Source: Phlebotomus papatasi (lineage: Eukaryota; Arthropoda; Insecta; Diptera; Psychodidae). From it: DNA of 64,000 bases. Positions 9,523 through 22,201 of the stretch are shown here, piece by piece (within the stretch, counting starts at the first letter, position 1; each line of letters begins with the position of its first letter). The position numbers and the translations under genes were made by a program. The stretch covers positions 85,188,001-85,252,000 of the forward strand of contig NC_077222.1 in NCBI RefSeq assembly GCF_024763615.1. Direction: 5' to 3'. Below the pieces are notes generated by a model. That model made no database searches, was not told the origin of the DNA, and worked only from the letters and a program-made list of their open reading frames with translations.

Positions 9523-12500
9523 TTATTCTGACGGAGGCCAATTACTTGCAATTTCTCCTGAGAACTTACTCGGAAGCCACTGCTGGTATTCAGTTAGTAG
9601 ATCTGAAAGAAAAATCAATTTCAAGAACGGCTTTTTCAAAGGTTCAAATCAGGCAGGACTTACAATTGGGATCCTCCTTCCAAACGCTAATTAATTTAGA
9701 TTTGGATGTGATCTGTCGATTAACAAGAGCTGTGATTAGCGATGAAACCCGTGGGATGATTTTGCTATAGGACTTTATCAGGGAAGCAGGAGTTGAAAGG
9801 AGATGAGGGACGTGTTTCGACAGAGATGGAAAAACTTCTCCAGAAAGCAGGTACATTCCGAAATATCTAGAAAGAAATACCAAAGTTTTCAATTAAAAAA
9901 GGATTAAGGATTGATTGATGTATTTCGTCGCTTCGATCAGCAAAAGTCGTAACTTCTTGGATTTTTTTTTTAATTTTTCATTTGCAATTAAGACTTTATA
10001 TTCTGTTTATTCATATTTAAAAATAAAGGTTTGTTTAATTAGAAACAATTTGATTTTATCCAAAAAAATCTTGAAATTTATTAAAATTAGGGTAAGTGCG
10101 CCAAATTTCGGCATAGTTGCATGCAAGCGCTAAAGTCTCAAATTTGAAATGTAATATTTTTAATACAAATTGATTTTTTTATTCCTTTTTCTTAAAAGGT
10201 GTTGCTTGGAAACTTGTTAACAATTTATCGTCTTTATTTTCTGTAAAATCATTCTTAGTACATTTTAAAACGAATAAAAATGTAAACATAGCTTTGGTCT
10301 CCTATTTCGGCCACCTTTATTCTCATAGTTCCTTGCCCTTCGGGATTTCTTCCAATGTCTGTTTCACGTCATCTCATTTGTAGAAATTACATTTTCTGTT
10401 TTTCTTTTGTATTGTATAATCTCTAGTGTATATAAAAACTAAAACTTCATGGAAACTCGAGGAATAAAAAAGGTGGCCGGAATTGCAAGCTGGCCGGAAT
10501 TTGGCACACTTACTCTAACTAAAAATAAAATTAGAAATTTTCAAATCATAATACAATTTGATCTTATTTCTTATCACATTTCAATGATTTCAAGTTTAAG
10601 ATGTTTTTTTGGGGAATTATTGATTTTAGGTGAGATTCTTTAGAATCTCTATGCAGAGCAAAAACTTAAATTGTTCGATCGAACTCAAACTTCGTGGTAG
10701 TGGATTTTGTTACTCATAAACTATAAGAATGTGTAAAAATCGATTTTCCTTGTCAATCTATCCATTTCTCCATGATAGGTTCGTAATATCGACTTGAGGT
10801 TTTAAGAAAAAATTAAAACTCGGGTGAACGACAGCAGTATTTAATTTTTAAAAAGATCTAAAAGACCGAAAGCCTTCGGCACATCTTTTAGATCAGTATA
10901 ATTTCATGAAATCAAAATTTGTATCCCTTTCTCCTTCAAAAGATTTGCATATCTGTCTCGCTCTTTCGGTCTCAAAATTAGACTGAACTAAAATTTGGTG
11001 TGATATTCAAAAAAAGAAGAGTGCAAAAGAGTAGGACATACATGATGGCTCCGGCACACCTTTAAGATCAGGAAAATTTCAAGAAGTCGAAACTCGATTT
11101 TTTTTCCTTCTCACATGTTTTGCTTATGACTATCTCATTCCTTCGCACTCTTATTTTAAAAATCATTCCAAATACAATTTAGCTCAATCGAATTTGGAGC
11201 GCGAAAGAATGAGATAGACATACGCAAAACGTGTAAGAAAAAAATAGATTCGCATGTCGACTTTATGAAATTTTCCTGCACACATTTAGATCAGGAAAAT
11301 TTTACGAAGTCGAAATTGAAATTCCTTTCTTCTCTACACGTTTTGTATATATCTATTTTATTCTTTTGCACTCTTCTTCTTTAAAAAATCACAACAAATT
11401 CAATTTAGCTCGATCGAATTTGAAATATGAAAGACTGAGATAGATATATGCAAAACGTGTAAAGAAAAAAGATTCTAATTTCGACTTTTGGGAGTCAATT
11501 TATCCAATTTATGAAATACACCCGAATGTATAACTATTGTGTGACGCGGGAAATTTGAAGACATTATGCTTATTTTTCAAGATAAAACTTTAATTCCTTT
11601 TATTATGGCTCCGGCACTTCTTTTAGATCAGGGAAATTTCATAAAGTCAAAATTCACATCCCTTTCTTTCTTAAAAGTTTTGCATGTATCCGTCCTACTC
11701 TTTCATACTCTTCTTCTTCTTTTGAACAACACACCAAATTAAATTTAGTTCAGTCGAATTTCAGATCGAAAGAGTGGGATAGACTTATACAAATCCTTTG
11801 AAAGAGAAAGGGACGCGAATTTTGATTTTATGAATTTATACCGACCTAAAAGTTGTGTCGAAGACATTAGGGTAAAAATTTTAAATATTCTAATAACAAT
11901 TTATTGAAGAATTCTGGCAAAAAAGTATACTGTTTGTAGATGAATTTCTTTTAAACAGTTGAATCTTTTACTTCTGACTACTTTTACTCCGCGAGAAATT
12001 CGTTATACGGCCGATTTATTCAAAAGAAATCGCCGTACAAGAAATCGATCATAATTTTTCACACTATTGTAGTGTGAAGCCTTGTGTATTTCAAACAAAT
12101 TTGTTGAATTTTTAAACAAAAGTTGTAGAATTTTCAGACAAAAGTTGTTGAATTAAAAAAAAAAGTTATGTAAAAATTGTTGAATTTCCATTTAAGACAT
12201 ATACTTCAGTCGAGATGCTTTTCATTGAGCAAAAGTCATATAGAACATCAAATATAATATTTATATGCATAATAAGTATATTGTGAAGATCCGAGCATCA
12301 GATGTAATTATCTAGCATTAGGGAGGATCCCGAGTACAGGAAAAAACATTACAAATGTCTAAAAAGGCAAAAAAAACTAAAATAAACGAAATGAAATGAA
12401 AATTCAACAATTTTTGAGTTTACACACAAAAATTCAACAATTTTTAAGTTCAACAACTCCAAATTCAATAAATTGAAATTCAACAACTTTAAATTAAACA

Positions 12501-15500
12501 ATTTTAAATTAAACATTTTTTCCAAATTTAACACTATAATAGTGGTGTGAAAGATTACACACTATAATAGTGTTAATTACTGTGTAGATTTTCTCGATGC
12601 ATAATGCCATTTCGCGTCTTTTTTTCGGTCCCGAAAATGTGCATAATCCCGGGACTCACTCAGTGTATGTCGTTTCTGTACCTTATTCAAAACAAAATCA
12701 CCTTTGGGTAGGAGGGTATGATGGGTTGGAATTATGTCTAATTTGAACCTTTGCCATTTCCTAACAGTTTTAGATGGCAAAAGGAAAACACAACGCAGAA
12801 GTACTCTCGAATTTAAAATCTTGTACTATTTCGTGGTTTTCTCTTTTCTCTGATTCCGATTATGTATTATTATTATTGTATTAATTCTCGATTATGTAGA
12901 AGCTCTTAAGAACAGTCAAGTTCTAAAAAATGTTCATAAAAAGACTTCCCCTTTTCATTTTTCATTGAAATAAGCCATAATGGTCCTAACTATTCCATGT
13001 TTTTTAGCACTTTACTGTTCTCAAGTGCTTCTGTATTATCGACTTTTCTTTCTGTTGGTTCACGGCTCGACTGTTTTCCCGTTTTCGCCGTGTTCTAAAA
13101 TTAACAAATTAAGTCGTGACTCGATACAGCACAAAGAAAAGTCGATTATGTACAAGCACTTAAGAACAGTAAAATAGTAAATTATATATTTCGTTGGAAA
13201 TTTGTGTTCTTTTTAGCACTTTGCTGTTCTCTAGTGCTTCTGTATTATCGACTTTTCTTAATGTTGGTTTCCCGTCTCGACTTTTTTCCGAAATTTCTCG
13301 CACTGTTCGAAAATCATCGAAACAGTCGGGGCACAAATCAAAAAATCGATTAAATAGAAGCACTTGAGAACAGTAAAATGCTAAAAAATATGTTCATTTT
13401 TCATTGGAATAGCACCATAAGTCTCTGATGGAAATTTAGAAAATTTGTCTGATCTAAATGGTTAAAAGCACTTACTTGCAAGTTTCAGCTGCAAATGGCA
13501 TGTTAACCTCTGCATCGGGCAGTTCCCACGCTGCCCTCCCGAAAGTCACCTTCATCTTCCTCACGACACTTCCGGTTTTCCCGTTGTACCTTGGCTTCTC
13601 ATCTGCAATCTCCTGGAAATTGCACATGGCAGGAACGTAGGTTGGCAGCCAATGAGGCTCAATTTCCGTGATGCCTCTGATGAACATTTTCGACTGTGGC
13701 AGACTGACTTCATAGACTTCCTGATAAATCACCCATTCGGGCAATTCCTTGGCCAGGACGGAAGATGAATTGAGAAAGACAGGCTCAACCATTTCTGGAG
13801 TGTTGTAGGCCCTTTTGAGTTTGGATCGTTCTTTAGGATCTGAGATGTCATCCAGGGGAACGCGGCGAGCTACACGATCTCCCATTCCTGCCAGCAGGAT
13901 TTGTCTCAGTAATCTGGCTTGATCATCCGTGGGAGGTTCTAGTTTGGGATCCACAGAAGCTTCAACATTGGGAATGTTGAGATTGAGTTGATTTGTCAGT
14001 TGGACTCTTAGTTTCCTGATTTCTGTGATACCCTTGAGGCGCAGTCCATTTTTTTGACAAAATTCTGGCAATTTGTGCTGTGATCCTGCATATTCAGCGC
14101 CTCCTGTGGCTCTTAGTAAAACCATCGGATCGCCCAAGCTGAGAAAGTTTCCGGAATTTGCCCAGGATTTTCGTTTTTTCGCCCATTTGTCTGTATTTTG
14201 TGAATCTTGGGTGTTCTCCAGGAGAACCTGCTGCACACTCAGTCCTGCAACAATGCAGATGGTGTAGGGCATGAGATTGTGCTGATTGCTCAGCGCTAGC
14301 ATCTTTCCAAAGCGCGGAGCAATAGGAAAGAGTGAAATTGTCTCTCCAAGCTTGCTAACTTTCAGTCCCTCTGATGATTCTTCCAGAGCTCCGAGGATTT
14401 TCAGTCGTTTCTCCGCCATCTCAAGCTGATCATGATCCGGTGGCGAGGGGAATGGAAAATTGATGACTTTGGTGATTCCCATGCACTTCATCTGCAGCAC
14501 AATATCATCAACTGGACGCTTTAGGATGTCCGGAATGGAGAAATCCGGGAATTCATCATTGTAGACAGCGCTAGAATAGAGCCTATAGCAGTGTCCAGGA
14601 CCCATTCTTCCAGCTCTTCCGCTACGCTGATTGGCTGATGCTTTGCTAGTAAACTTCACTACAAATGCCTCAACTCCTGTCACGGGATCGTATAGCCGGG
14701 TTTTTTGTCTTCCGGAATCTATGACGTACTTAATGTTAGGGATGGTCAGGGAAGTTTCTGCGACATTTGTGGCCACAATGCAGAGCCTAGCTCCTTCTGG
14801 CGGTGGCTGGAAGACCCTTTCTTGCTTCGCTGAGGACAGGAGGGAGTAGAGTGGAAGGACCCAAAGAGGCTGTTTTGTAGCAATCTCCAGAGCTTCTTCC
14901 TCCAAGGGATCTGCTTCATCTTCGGAAAAGTCCTCTTCCAGTGCTTCAGTGTCATTTAAATCTGCTTCTGTGTCGTCTCCGGGAAGTTTGTAAGTGTCTA
15001 GATCGATTTTTGGCAGGCAGAGTTCTCTGGCAAATTTCTTTCTGGCCTTTTTCATTTTTCTGATGGCTGTCTCCATGTCAAATTCATCCTCAGAATCTTC
15101 TTTCTGCTCTTCTGTTTTGGTTTCCGGAAGAGCTGGCGGTTTCTGGTCTTGTTTCTGGTCGTTGAAGGGAAATTTTGCTCTGAGTTTCTTTACGAGATAA
15201 TGGACTTCCTGCTGACCCGTGAGAAAGATCAGGATACCTCCATCTGGCAATTTTGAATGGATTTTAACGGCTTTCCGGAAGGCTTCCCGGACATAGTCGC
15301 TTTCTGTGACTTTGTTGAAGTGAACCGTCACTGGAAACTGTCTGGCTTCGACCTTTACCACAGGAGGCGGTGTCCGGAAGAGCTTTTTGTTTTCTGTGAA
15401 GTCTGCAACTCTCAGAGTAGCTGACATTATGATAAGTTTCAGGGAATTGCCCTTCTTCTTCCTCAGCGGAACCACTCTAGAGAGCAATCCCAGGAGGATA

Positions 15501-16889
15501 TCTGTGTAGACACTTCTCTCATGAGCCTCATCAAGAATAATCACCGAATACTTGCTGAGCTCAAAATCCCGCTCCATCTCTTTCAGGAGAACTCCATCCG
15601 TCATGAACTTCACTTTTGTCTGCGCCGTTGTATTACCCTCGAAGCGAATTAGATAGGACACAACATCCTGACTCAAGTTCATTTCCTGAGCTACACGCTT
15701 GGACATTGAGATTGCAGCCACACGGCGAGGTTCTGTGATCCCAATCAGTTTCCCTTCGGCATATCCGGCTTCGTAGAGAAACTGCGGAACTTGTGTGGTC
15801 TTCCCGCTGCCAGTTTCTCCAGCCAGGATCACTACATCATTCTCACTGATTGCTTCCATTACCACCTGCTCCTCCCCGAGAATTGGGAGCTTCAGCCTTG
15901 CTGCTTGAATCTCTGGATCTCTCTCCAGATGAATATACACCGCAGGCTTCGATGGCATCTGCTTTTTCGGCTCTTCCTTGACCAAATCTGTAACTTTGAA
16001 GGGATTCACTGTGGATGGTATTCCATTCTCCGGAAGTCTCACATCGTCCCCAAGATCCTCAACTGTGAAGCTTAAATTCTTGGAAACATTCAGTATTTCC
16101 TTTTTAGGCCTAATTTCTTCTTTTTCTTCTACCTCTTCTGGATCACTTTGCCCATCGGAGGAGGAGTAGAAACCTTCCTCAACTCCCCGTGGCTTCTTTG
16201 AATCTTCATCTTTACCAGATTTATCCTCAGACTCCTCCTCTTCAGCCACTTCAATTACCTTTCTTTTCCTACTTCCTGCGATACTGCTAAGCTTCCCATG
16301 CGCCTTTCCCTCTTCCTGTACTGGACCCCTATCCACGTCTGAAGAGAATTTCCTAAGACCACTTGTCTGAACCGCAGTAATAGATACCAACTGCTTGATT
16401 TCTTCTGCAGGAAGTTGAACACTCGATAAGTTCTCCAAAAGCGTAGATCTCTGGGAAACAAATTGTCAGACATCTAGAATACACTTACAGCTGTTCATTT
16501 AACTCACATTTTCCTTCTTCAGCTTCTTATCCACGATTTTCTCCAGGTTCTTCCTCTGTTTCTTCGAGAGAATCCTCGTGATTTTCTTCTCGTGGAATTG
16601 AGCCTTTGTCTGCCGCTTCTTCGATGGAATAACCAAGGCATTGCTTTCATCATATTCCTGACCATTTGCTGTGTCTTTCCCAAAGTCCACCTTGATCTGT
16701 AAGTCCAGGAAAATCATTAAAATCTACTCCTTGTCATCACAGAAACATTTTTTGTTGACATGAATTGAGGTTAGGAATCTCAACGCTCACTTAATTTCCT
16801 ATAATCTCATTTACCTTCTTCGTTTCAGTGTTGTCCGTGATGTACTGGACATCCTGCTTTCTCCTGGCACTGAATTTCTTTTTGCCCAT
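9523..16889 (-). CDS. kz: kurz / DHX37 DEAH-box RNA helicase
   Basis: Five exons: 16889-16815, 16696-16508, 16450-13476, 9866-9664 and 9602-9523, in consistent phase, giving 1173 residues, the usual size for DHX37. DHX37 remodels the small-subunit processome in the nucleolus during 18S rRNA maturation. Motifs visible: I GETGSGKTTQ (299-308), II DEAH (395-398), III SAT (431-433), VI QRSGRAGR (696-703), then the ratchet/HA2 and OB-fold regions. The lysine-rich N-terminus carries the DESNALVIPSKKR motif typical of the family, and acidic stretches lie before the helicase core. The large exon seems to stop at a TAA at 13472, but that TAA lies in a GTAAGT donor. The C-terminal exons (YLLSGEVFP..., then LLTEYQQWLP... 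and a WPP ending) continue the family alignment 3.6 kb away. The gene is divergent from POLR3D. Confidence 0.93.
10087..10518. mobile_element. 432-bp TIR element, copy 1 (kurz intron)
   Basis: Ends read TTAGGGTAAGTGCGCCAAAT and, inverted, CCGGAATTTGGCACACTTAC. A near-identical copy is at 48245-48677. It has no coding capacity. It sits in the 3.6-kb intron of kurz. Confidence 0.75.
10840..11880. repeat. Cluster of about four related 240-300-bp repeat units
   Basis: Units share a block like GGCTCCGGCACACCTTTTAG followed by GATCAGGAAAATTTCAT (near 10875, 11046, 11270, 11610). Each is followed by a pyrimidine-rich stretch, a block around CAATTTAGCTCGATCGAATT, and the approximate reverse complement of the earlier part. 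The units are therefore internally palindromic and arranged head to tail. No coding content. Confidence 0.6.
12055..12575. mobile_element. Palindromic MITE-like element
   Basis: Inverted blocks of TTGTTGAATTTTTAAAC type (12095-12190 against 12400-12520) are bounded by ACACTATTGTAGTG at the left and ACACTATAATAGTG at the right. Flanking sequence on both sides resembles 55590-55745, as if the element had inserted into an older dispersed repeat. Confidence 0.5.
12890..13425. repeat. Tandem foldback repeat, two full and one partial unit
   Basis: Units at 12995-13173 and 13210-13388 start TTTAGCACTTTACTGTTCTC and end with the reverse complement, so each can fold into a hairpin. A partial unit lies at 12890-12935, and a further copy with the same flanking block (CATTGGAATAGCACCATAA) is at 45297-45512. 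Lies in the kurz intron just beside the donor of the large exon. Confidence 0.65.
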
Positions 16890-17096
16890 TGTGAAAAACC
16901 CGGAATAGAAAAGCAAAAAACTACGAGATAAACACGCCGCTCACATGGATGGTTTTCGTTAAGTTTCCAATGTTTACTTAACGAAACACCTCCCCACCAA
17001 ATCAGCTGTTTTTGAATTCCTGTGCCAGCAAGACGCAAGTTTTTTTTCACAATTTCTGAGATTTTGCACAATTTTTCTGGATTTTACGGCATCACA
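16890..17096. promoter_or_regulatory. Divergent promoter of kurz and POLR3D
   Basis: Only 207 bases separate the two start codons. The interval must contain both 5' UTRs and a shared or back-to-back promoter. I see no TATA box; this fits a housekeeping bidirectional promoter. Both genes serve RNA and ribosome production. Confidence 0.55.
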
Positions 17097-20000
17097 ATGG
17101 CCACAGGTGATAGTAAATCTGCAAGTGTAAAGTTGAAGCATGATCCAACGCTGGTGACGATAAAGACAGAGCCAGGATTGAGGACACACATCAAGACTGA
17201 ACGGCTGAGTTCCTTCAAGATGCCACGTGATTTGACTCTTGGGGGTCCTGGGCCAGGAAAGACAGCCCGTGGGGGATCAAATAAGAAGATTTATACGCCA
17301 AATTTAAATGCCGTTCGCCACAAAAATACGTAAGTTTGCTAAATGTGGTCAGTGAATGAGAAATGAGGAATTTCTTCTGCTGCAGAGATGTCAAGACTTC
17401 CCGGGATACCCAGCACAAGAAGATGACAAAGAGTCCGCAGCGCGAAAGAGGAGGCAAGGTGGCCATGAACCGTGGAAATCTCGTCCAGACAATGGGAGTG
17501 TTTTCAGAGGGAACAGCAAAGTCAGCAAAGCGACATTCAGAGTCTCGATATTCTTCCAGCGAAAGGGAGAGTCTCTCACTAAGTAGACGGTCGTCAGCCT
17601 CGAAAAAGGATACCACCCAGCCTGTACATGGTGGACGGGTCATTAGGGACATCCTGGACAGCAGTGACGAGGATGACTGCACCATGGATGAAGATGCAAC
17701 AATGCCTGTGATGCTTCAAGCAGGTAATTTCTCCTAAATTATTTATATAGCCTGAACATCTCAATAATCTCTTTATTTTTTCGTAATTGTATTAACCCTA
17801 CTCCTCCTGAACCCCTGTCCCACCTGATTTTTTTTGAATCTGTAGCTGATAGAATTGTGTTATCCAAAGACGTAGTTAAAGAGGTTAAGGTCAAGGTAGA
17901 GCCTCCAGGTAAATAATCCGATGATAGATTAATCATTATTCCAATATCAGTTGTCCTCTCAAAGCTGCCTGTTGGAATAATTTTTGCACCGTCTTCTCCT
18001 GGGCTAATGCAATTTTATTTGGTATTTTTTTCACAGATGAAACAATCTCGAATGCCCCAACAGTCTCCACAACGATCCCTTTCAACACCAAATTGAAATC
18101 GGATCCGGATGGGGCAAAAACTCCGCAGAGTCTTGAAGAGATCTTCGGTTCGAAGTCATCTCAGCTCTTCCTGCTTCAGCTGCCGGACACGCTACCTGGC
18201 ACAGTTCTGGACACTTCGAAGGCAGATAGCCGGAAGGAAGGGGATGATCAGGACACTTCAAATACGGTGAGTTTTTTTTTTTAATTTGCAACTCATTTTA
18301 TCAAATGACTTCAAATCAGAAATAAGAAATTCTTCCAATGCAAGGGGTAATTCATTTTGAGAAACCCTTGTCCATTGTCCAAGAAACGCTTTGCGAAACA
18401 CGAAAAGCCACTTTTTGTATCGCAAAACTCAAAAAATCCAGGAATCTGTTCAGTAAAAATGGGGAAAAGTTGCTCTCTCAAATAATTAAAAAAAAAATAA
18501 ATTTAGGGGAAGTGTGCCAAATTTCGACCAGCTTCTAAGTTCGGCCACTTTGAGTGTATTTTCGGCCATGCAAATAAATTAATTAAAATTATGGGCTCTA
18601 TTCTGCGAATAAAGATAAAGATAAAGTTTCAAAATAAAAATTTTAAACATTTCAAAATTTGGCATTCTGCGATCTTGGATAAAAAGTCGAAGAAACGCAA
18701 ATAAAGATTTCAATATCCAAAATGTACCTTATGCCTTATGCTTTTGGAACCTTAGTCAACCAAGTCGATTTCTTGGTAGGAGATATTTTTTCTAGTTAAT
18801 CCTCTAACGGTGTTTTCTTTAATATGCGAAAAAAAAGTTCTAAAACAATGTTTTCTAGGATAATTATGATCCAATAAAGTCGAAATAACCATCCATTCTT
18901 CATTATCTCTTTTAGTTTAGGCGCTAGGTGAGAAAATATAAAAATTTTTTGAAACTCTTTTTGCTTCTAAAATTCACATTTTTAGTTTTTTCAATTTTTT
19001 TAAAATAAAATAATGTCTTAAAATTGTGGTGGACGAGGAAAATCTTTCGGGTGGTATGAAATAGCTTACAAAATTGACAACTTTAAGTACAAGTCCTGGA
19101 AATAATTTCACTTTTCATACACTTCTCAGGTGCTTTGAGAAAAAAATGTTTCCGGAACAAAAAGAGCTTGAAATTGATTGAACACCAAGAAATCAGAGGG
19201 AATGTTATATAAATTTTAGACGATTGGATTAAGGTACAGAAACCCCGAATTTCATGTTCAATTGTTTTTAATATAGATTTTTGAGTGCACTTTTAACAAA
19301 ATTTCTTAGATGGATTTACCGGTTTAAGAATCAGGAAACATTTGGCAGCAAAACAGATGCAAGGGATCCCTTCAACTTCAAGTCAGTCATAGAAAACCCA
19401 GATAACTCTCAGCTACCGGTTCATCACTGACATTGTCATTAGATCGAAAAATAATGATCACTGTGTTATAAAACGTATGAGGTTCTAGTCGAGGAAATTC
19501 CTCTAGATCCTAAACCTAAAAAAAGGGAAAAAATAGTCGGACAGGAAATTTTGCGTTTTTTTTTATAACATTTGGACATAAAATTTCTATTTCGTAAAGT
19601 TTAAGGTCATTGTAAATCCTGCCTTTACCCTCAACCTTAAAGACAATAATTTGCCTTATTTATTTGTTTGATAAAAAGATTTTTATGGAAATTGTGGTAC
19701 TGTTAGATTTAACATAACCAAAACTCTTTTTTTTTTTTTAGTAATTTTAAAGATAAATAAAATCAATTGCAGTAAAGAAAGCGATTTATAAATAAAATGG
19801 TGATCTCAGGGATCTTTTGTATAAAAAAATGGATTAAGTTTTAACCTCTGAGAGGTTTTTCTTGGTTAGAATTTTTGAGATCGTACATTTTGTTACAATT
19901 AAATCAATTATAATCTCTGAGAACAGAACTACAGTAGACTCTTGCTAATTCGGTTTTTTTAAGATCGGGATACTTTTCAATTCGGACAGCAGTTAAATTT

Positions 20001-22158
20001 GAAAAAAAGTTTGGTGACATTTCTCAAGTTTAATCTTGGTAATTAAATGAAGGAAATATGCTTAAATTTGTATAGCTTTTCCTTAGTTATGATGCGATTT
20101 TGCATTACTAAAGGATTTTTATGACATTTACAATTAAATATGAGTAAGTAAACTTAATGAGTGTGAAGATGAGTAAAAAAATCGTTGCATTTCAAAACCT
20201 TTGTCATCCGAATTTCTCTCTAATTCGGATGACATTTCGGTCCCAAATGCCTGAATTAGAGAGAGTCTACTGTAATTCAAATAACCCAGAAATATTTCCA
20301 AAGTCTAGGATCTGTAAAGTTTGTGATATTATTTTATTTCATTTAACATTTAAGGAGCTTTTAAATAGGATTTTTTTTTTAAATTAAAGTTTAGCGATCA
20401 AAGATTTCTGTACAAAACAGATTGGAAGATTCAATCATTAACCCTTTAAGGACGATTGGAACACCGGTGTCCCATAAAGAAAATAATTTTTACTGACTAC
20501 CTAAAGTTAATTTTTTCTTATGTCTGTACATAATAGTAAAGTAGAATGTTGAAGGAATCTAGAATATTTTTTGCAAAGCTCTCGCTATTTGCTATGTAGT
20601 AAATATTTAAGCTCAAAAATGGCGAATTTTGAAATTCTCAAATTTATAATTGATTTTATTTATTTTTTATACTTACAATTTTTTTAAGCAAAACCCTTTT
20701 GGCAATAAAAACTACAATACTCATACGTAATATTTTTCATTAAAGCGAAAAATATTATTCACTGGTATTGTCAGAAAAATTACTTAAATTTTTGGGCTAT
20801 TTTTGCCTCTATCGTTCATAAAGGCACAAAATACACCGAATCAGACTCTGTTGGACTTTCCAAGGTTAGATGTAAGACATATCATTGATTATGTTTCTCA
20901 GTTTAATTTTTATTGTTGATTTTCAGTACGTAAAAAGTGTCTCGTCGTTAAAGGGTTAAAAATACATTTTGGATTTTTAAGGTTAAGCCAGTTAAATCTA
21001 TCATAACCTAAAACTTCTCGTATAAATTTATTACCTAATCGGCTATTTGAACTGATTTAATGGAATGTTAAATCAATAGATAAATGCACTATAGGATATT
21101 AATTTAGCTTTGTCATTGTAACTAAGTCAGTTCTAACTTATTTCGTTAGAATCCAGAAGAAAAATCAGATTTTATTATCTGTTTGGAAAATTTTATATAA
21201 AAATTATATAACAAATCTCTTCTAATTTGCTTTTTTCGAGATTAAATGAATGCCCTAGACACACTTACGACTTAAGCTGAGAGAAGACTTAGTGGAAAAT
21301 AATGTAAATGAAATTTAACCATTATTTCAAACATAATTATGCTAAGCCGTCTCTCGGCTAATCCTCAGGTCTGTCAAGGCCCTAACATAACCTCATTCCT
21401 ACAAGCCTAACCTTACATTTTAAAATATATAGCCTGGAACAAATAGGAAAATGTGGTCATATGGGTCATATAATATCTAATTTTTTTTGCTTTCGTCTAA
21501 TTTAAACTTTTGTAAATTTAGTTATTAATAGAAAAAATTTCATGGAGTATCAACACTTCTATTTATTTCATTTAAAAATTTCTTTAAGGTTAAAAATGAT
21601 GAGCTTTTTATATAGGTTTTTGTGCTACTAAACAACTAAATTTGTCTCTCAGGTCTCTCATAAATGAAGAAAAAGAGTAAATTAGGTTTTTTCAACATTT
21701 TATTTAATTTGTGAGGTTAAAACCAACATAACCTAATTTAACCTTAAAAACGAAGAAAAACAAGGCCCAGATTAAAGTTAATAAAAAAAAATTATCAATT
21801 AAATTATAATTAGTAAAATGAGAACAGTCTATTAATATTCAAAAAATACATTGTAGCAAAAAGAGCAAAAAATTAATTTGAACATTTTTTGTAGACCTCC
21901 CCTATGAATTCTCTGAAGCAGCAAGATGAAGGGCTTGTCGGTAAATTCGTGCGGTACAAGTCCGGGAAGACGAAGCTAGTTCTAGGAACCAGCCAGTTTG
22001 ATCTGGATGTGGGTATCGATACGGACTTCCTGCAGCAGTTGGTGTCCATTGATGCGAATCCCGAACAGAGATCCGGCAACATGTACAACCTCGGGAAGAT
22101 TCAGACAAAATTGACTGCCACCCCGGATTGGGAACACATGTTCAGGAATATGATATAA
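17097..22158 (+). CDS. Polr3D: RNA polymerase III subunit RPC4 (POLR3D)
   Basis: Five exons: 17097-17329, 17386-17723, 17846-17908, 18037-18266 and 21895-22158, phases consistent, 375 residues (about 400 in human). RPC4 pairs with RPC5 on RNA polymerase III and aids initiation and termination on tRNA and 5S genes. Evidence: RDLTLGG at residues 44-50, the family's short N-terminal signature; long charged, serine-rich middle; LFLLQLPDTLPG (about 255-266), the conserved motif before the C-terminal domain; and the last exon (EGLVGKFVRYKSGKTKLVLG, then SFDLD-like and LQQLVSID elements) matching the RPC4 dimerisation domain that contacts RPC5. I chose ATG 17097, although the frame is open upstream to 17022, because the sequence from there fits and the upstream part overlaps the divergent promoter. 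The last intron is 3.6 kb and full of repeats. Confidence 0.9.
18500..18600. repeat. One-ended relative of the 432-bp element
   Basis: TTAGGGGAAGTGTGCCAAAT followed by TTCGACC resembles the left end of the elements at 10087 and 48245, but I find no matching right end. It lies in the last intron of POLR3D. Confidence 0.4.
18601..19929. other. POLR3D intron sequence, no feature recognised
   Basis: AT-rich intronic DNA without a long open frame. Some blocks may be old repeats. Confidence 0.35.
19930..20274. mobile_element. Pogo-like MITE (POLR3D intron)
   Basis: 345 bp, ends TACAGTAGACTCTTGCTAAT and the inverted GAGAGAGTCTACTGTA, with TA at both borders. Same family as copies at 23006, 28286, 31839 and 45527. 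No coding capacity. Confidence 0.75.
20439..20960. mobile_element. TTAA-flanked MITE (piggyBac-like ends)
   Basis: Left end TTAACCCTTTAAGGACGA, right end TCGTCGTTAAAGGGTTAA: inverted ends of about 17 bases that start with the TTAA expected of piggyBac-type target duplications. About 520 bp, no transposase. Confidence 0.6.
21250..21386. mobile_element. Short MITE, family with copy at 54664
   Basis: Left end ATGCCCTAGACACACTTACG and right end with GTCTGTCAAGGCCCT. It contains inverted blocks CTTAAGCTGAGAGAAG and GCCGTCTCTCGGCT. About 137 bp in the POLR3D intron. Confidence 0.5.
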
Positions 22159-22201
22159 AAGAGATTGTTTTTCTACATAAAAACTTTTAATTCTTTGTTT
22201 C

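Noticed and set aside
9375..9770. 131-residue plus-strand frame after transaldolase
   Set aside because: It overlaps the antisense of the last two kurz exons and the transaldolase 3' UTR; its apparent coding quality comes from kurz.
13458..16170. Plus-strand frames within kurz (for example 14073-14267, 15791-16075)
   Set aside because: Shadows of the kurz coding exon.
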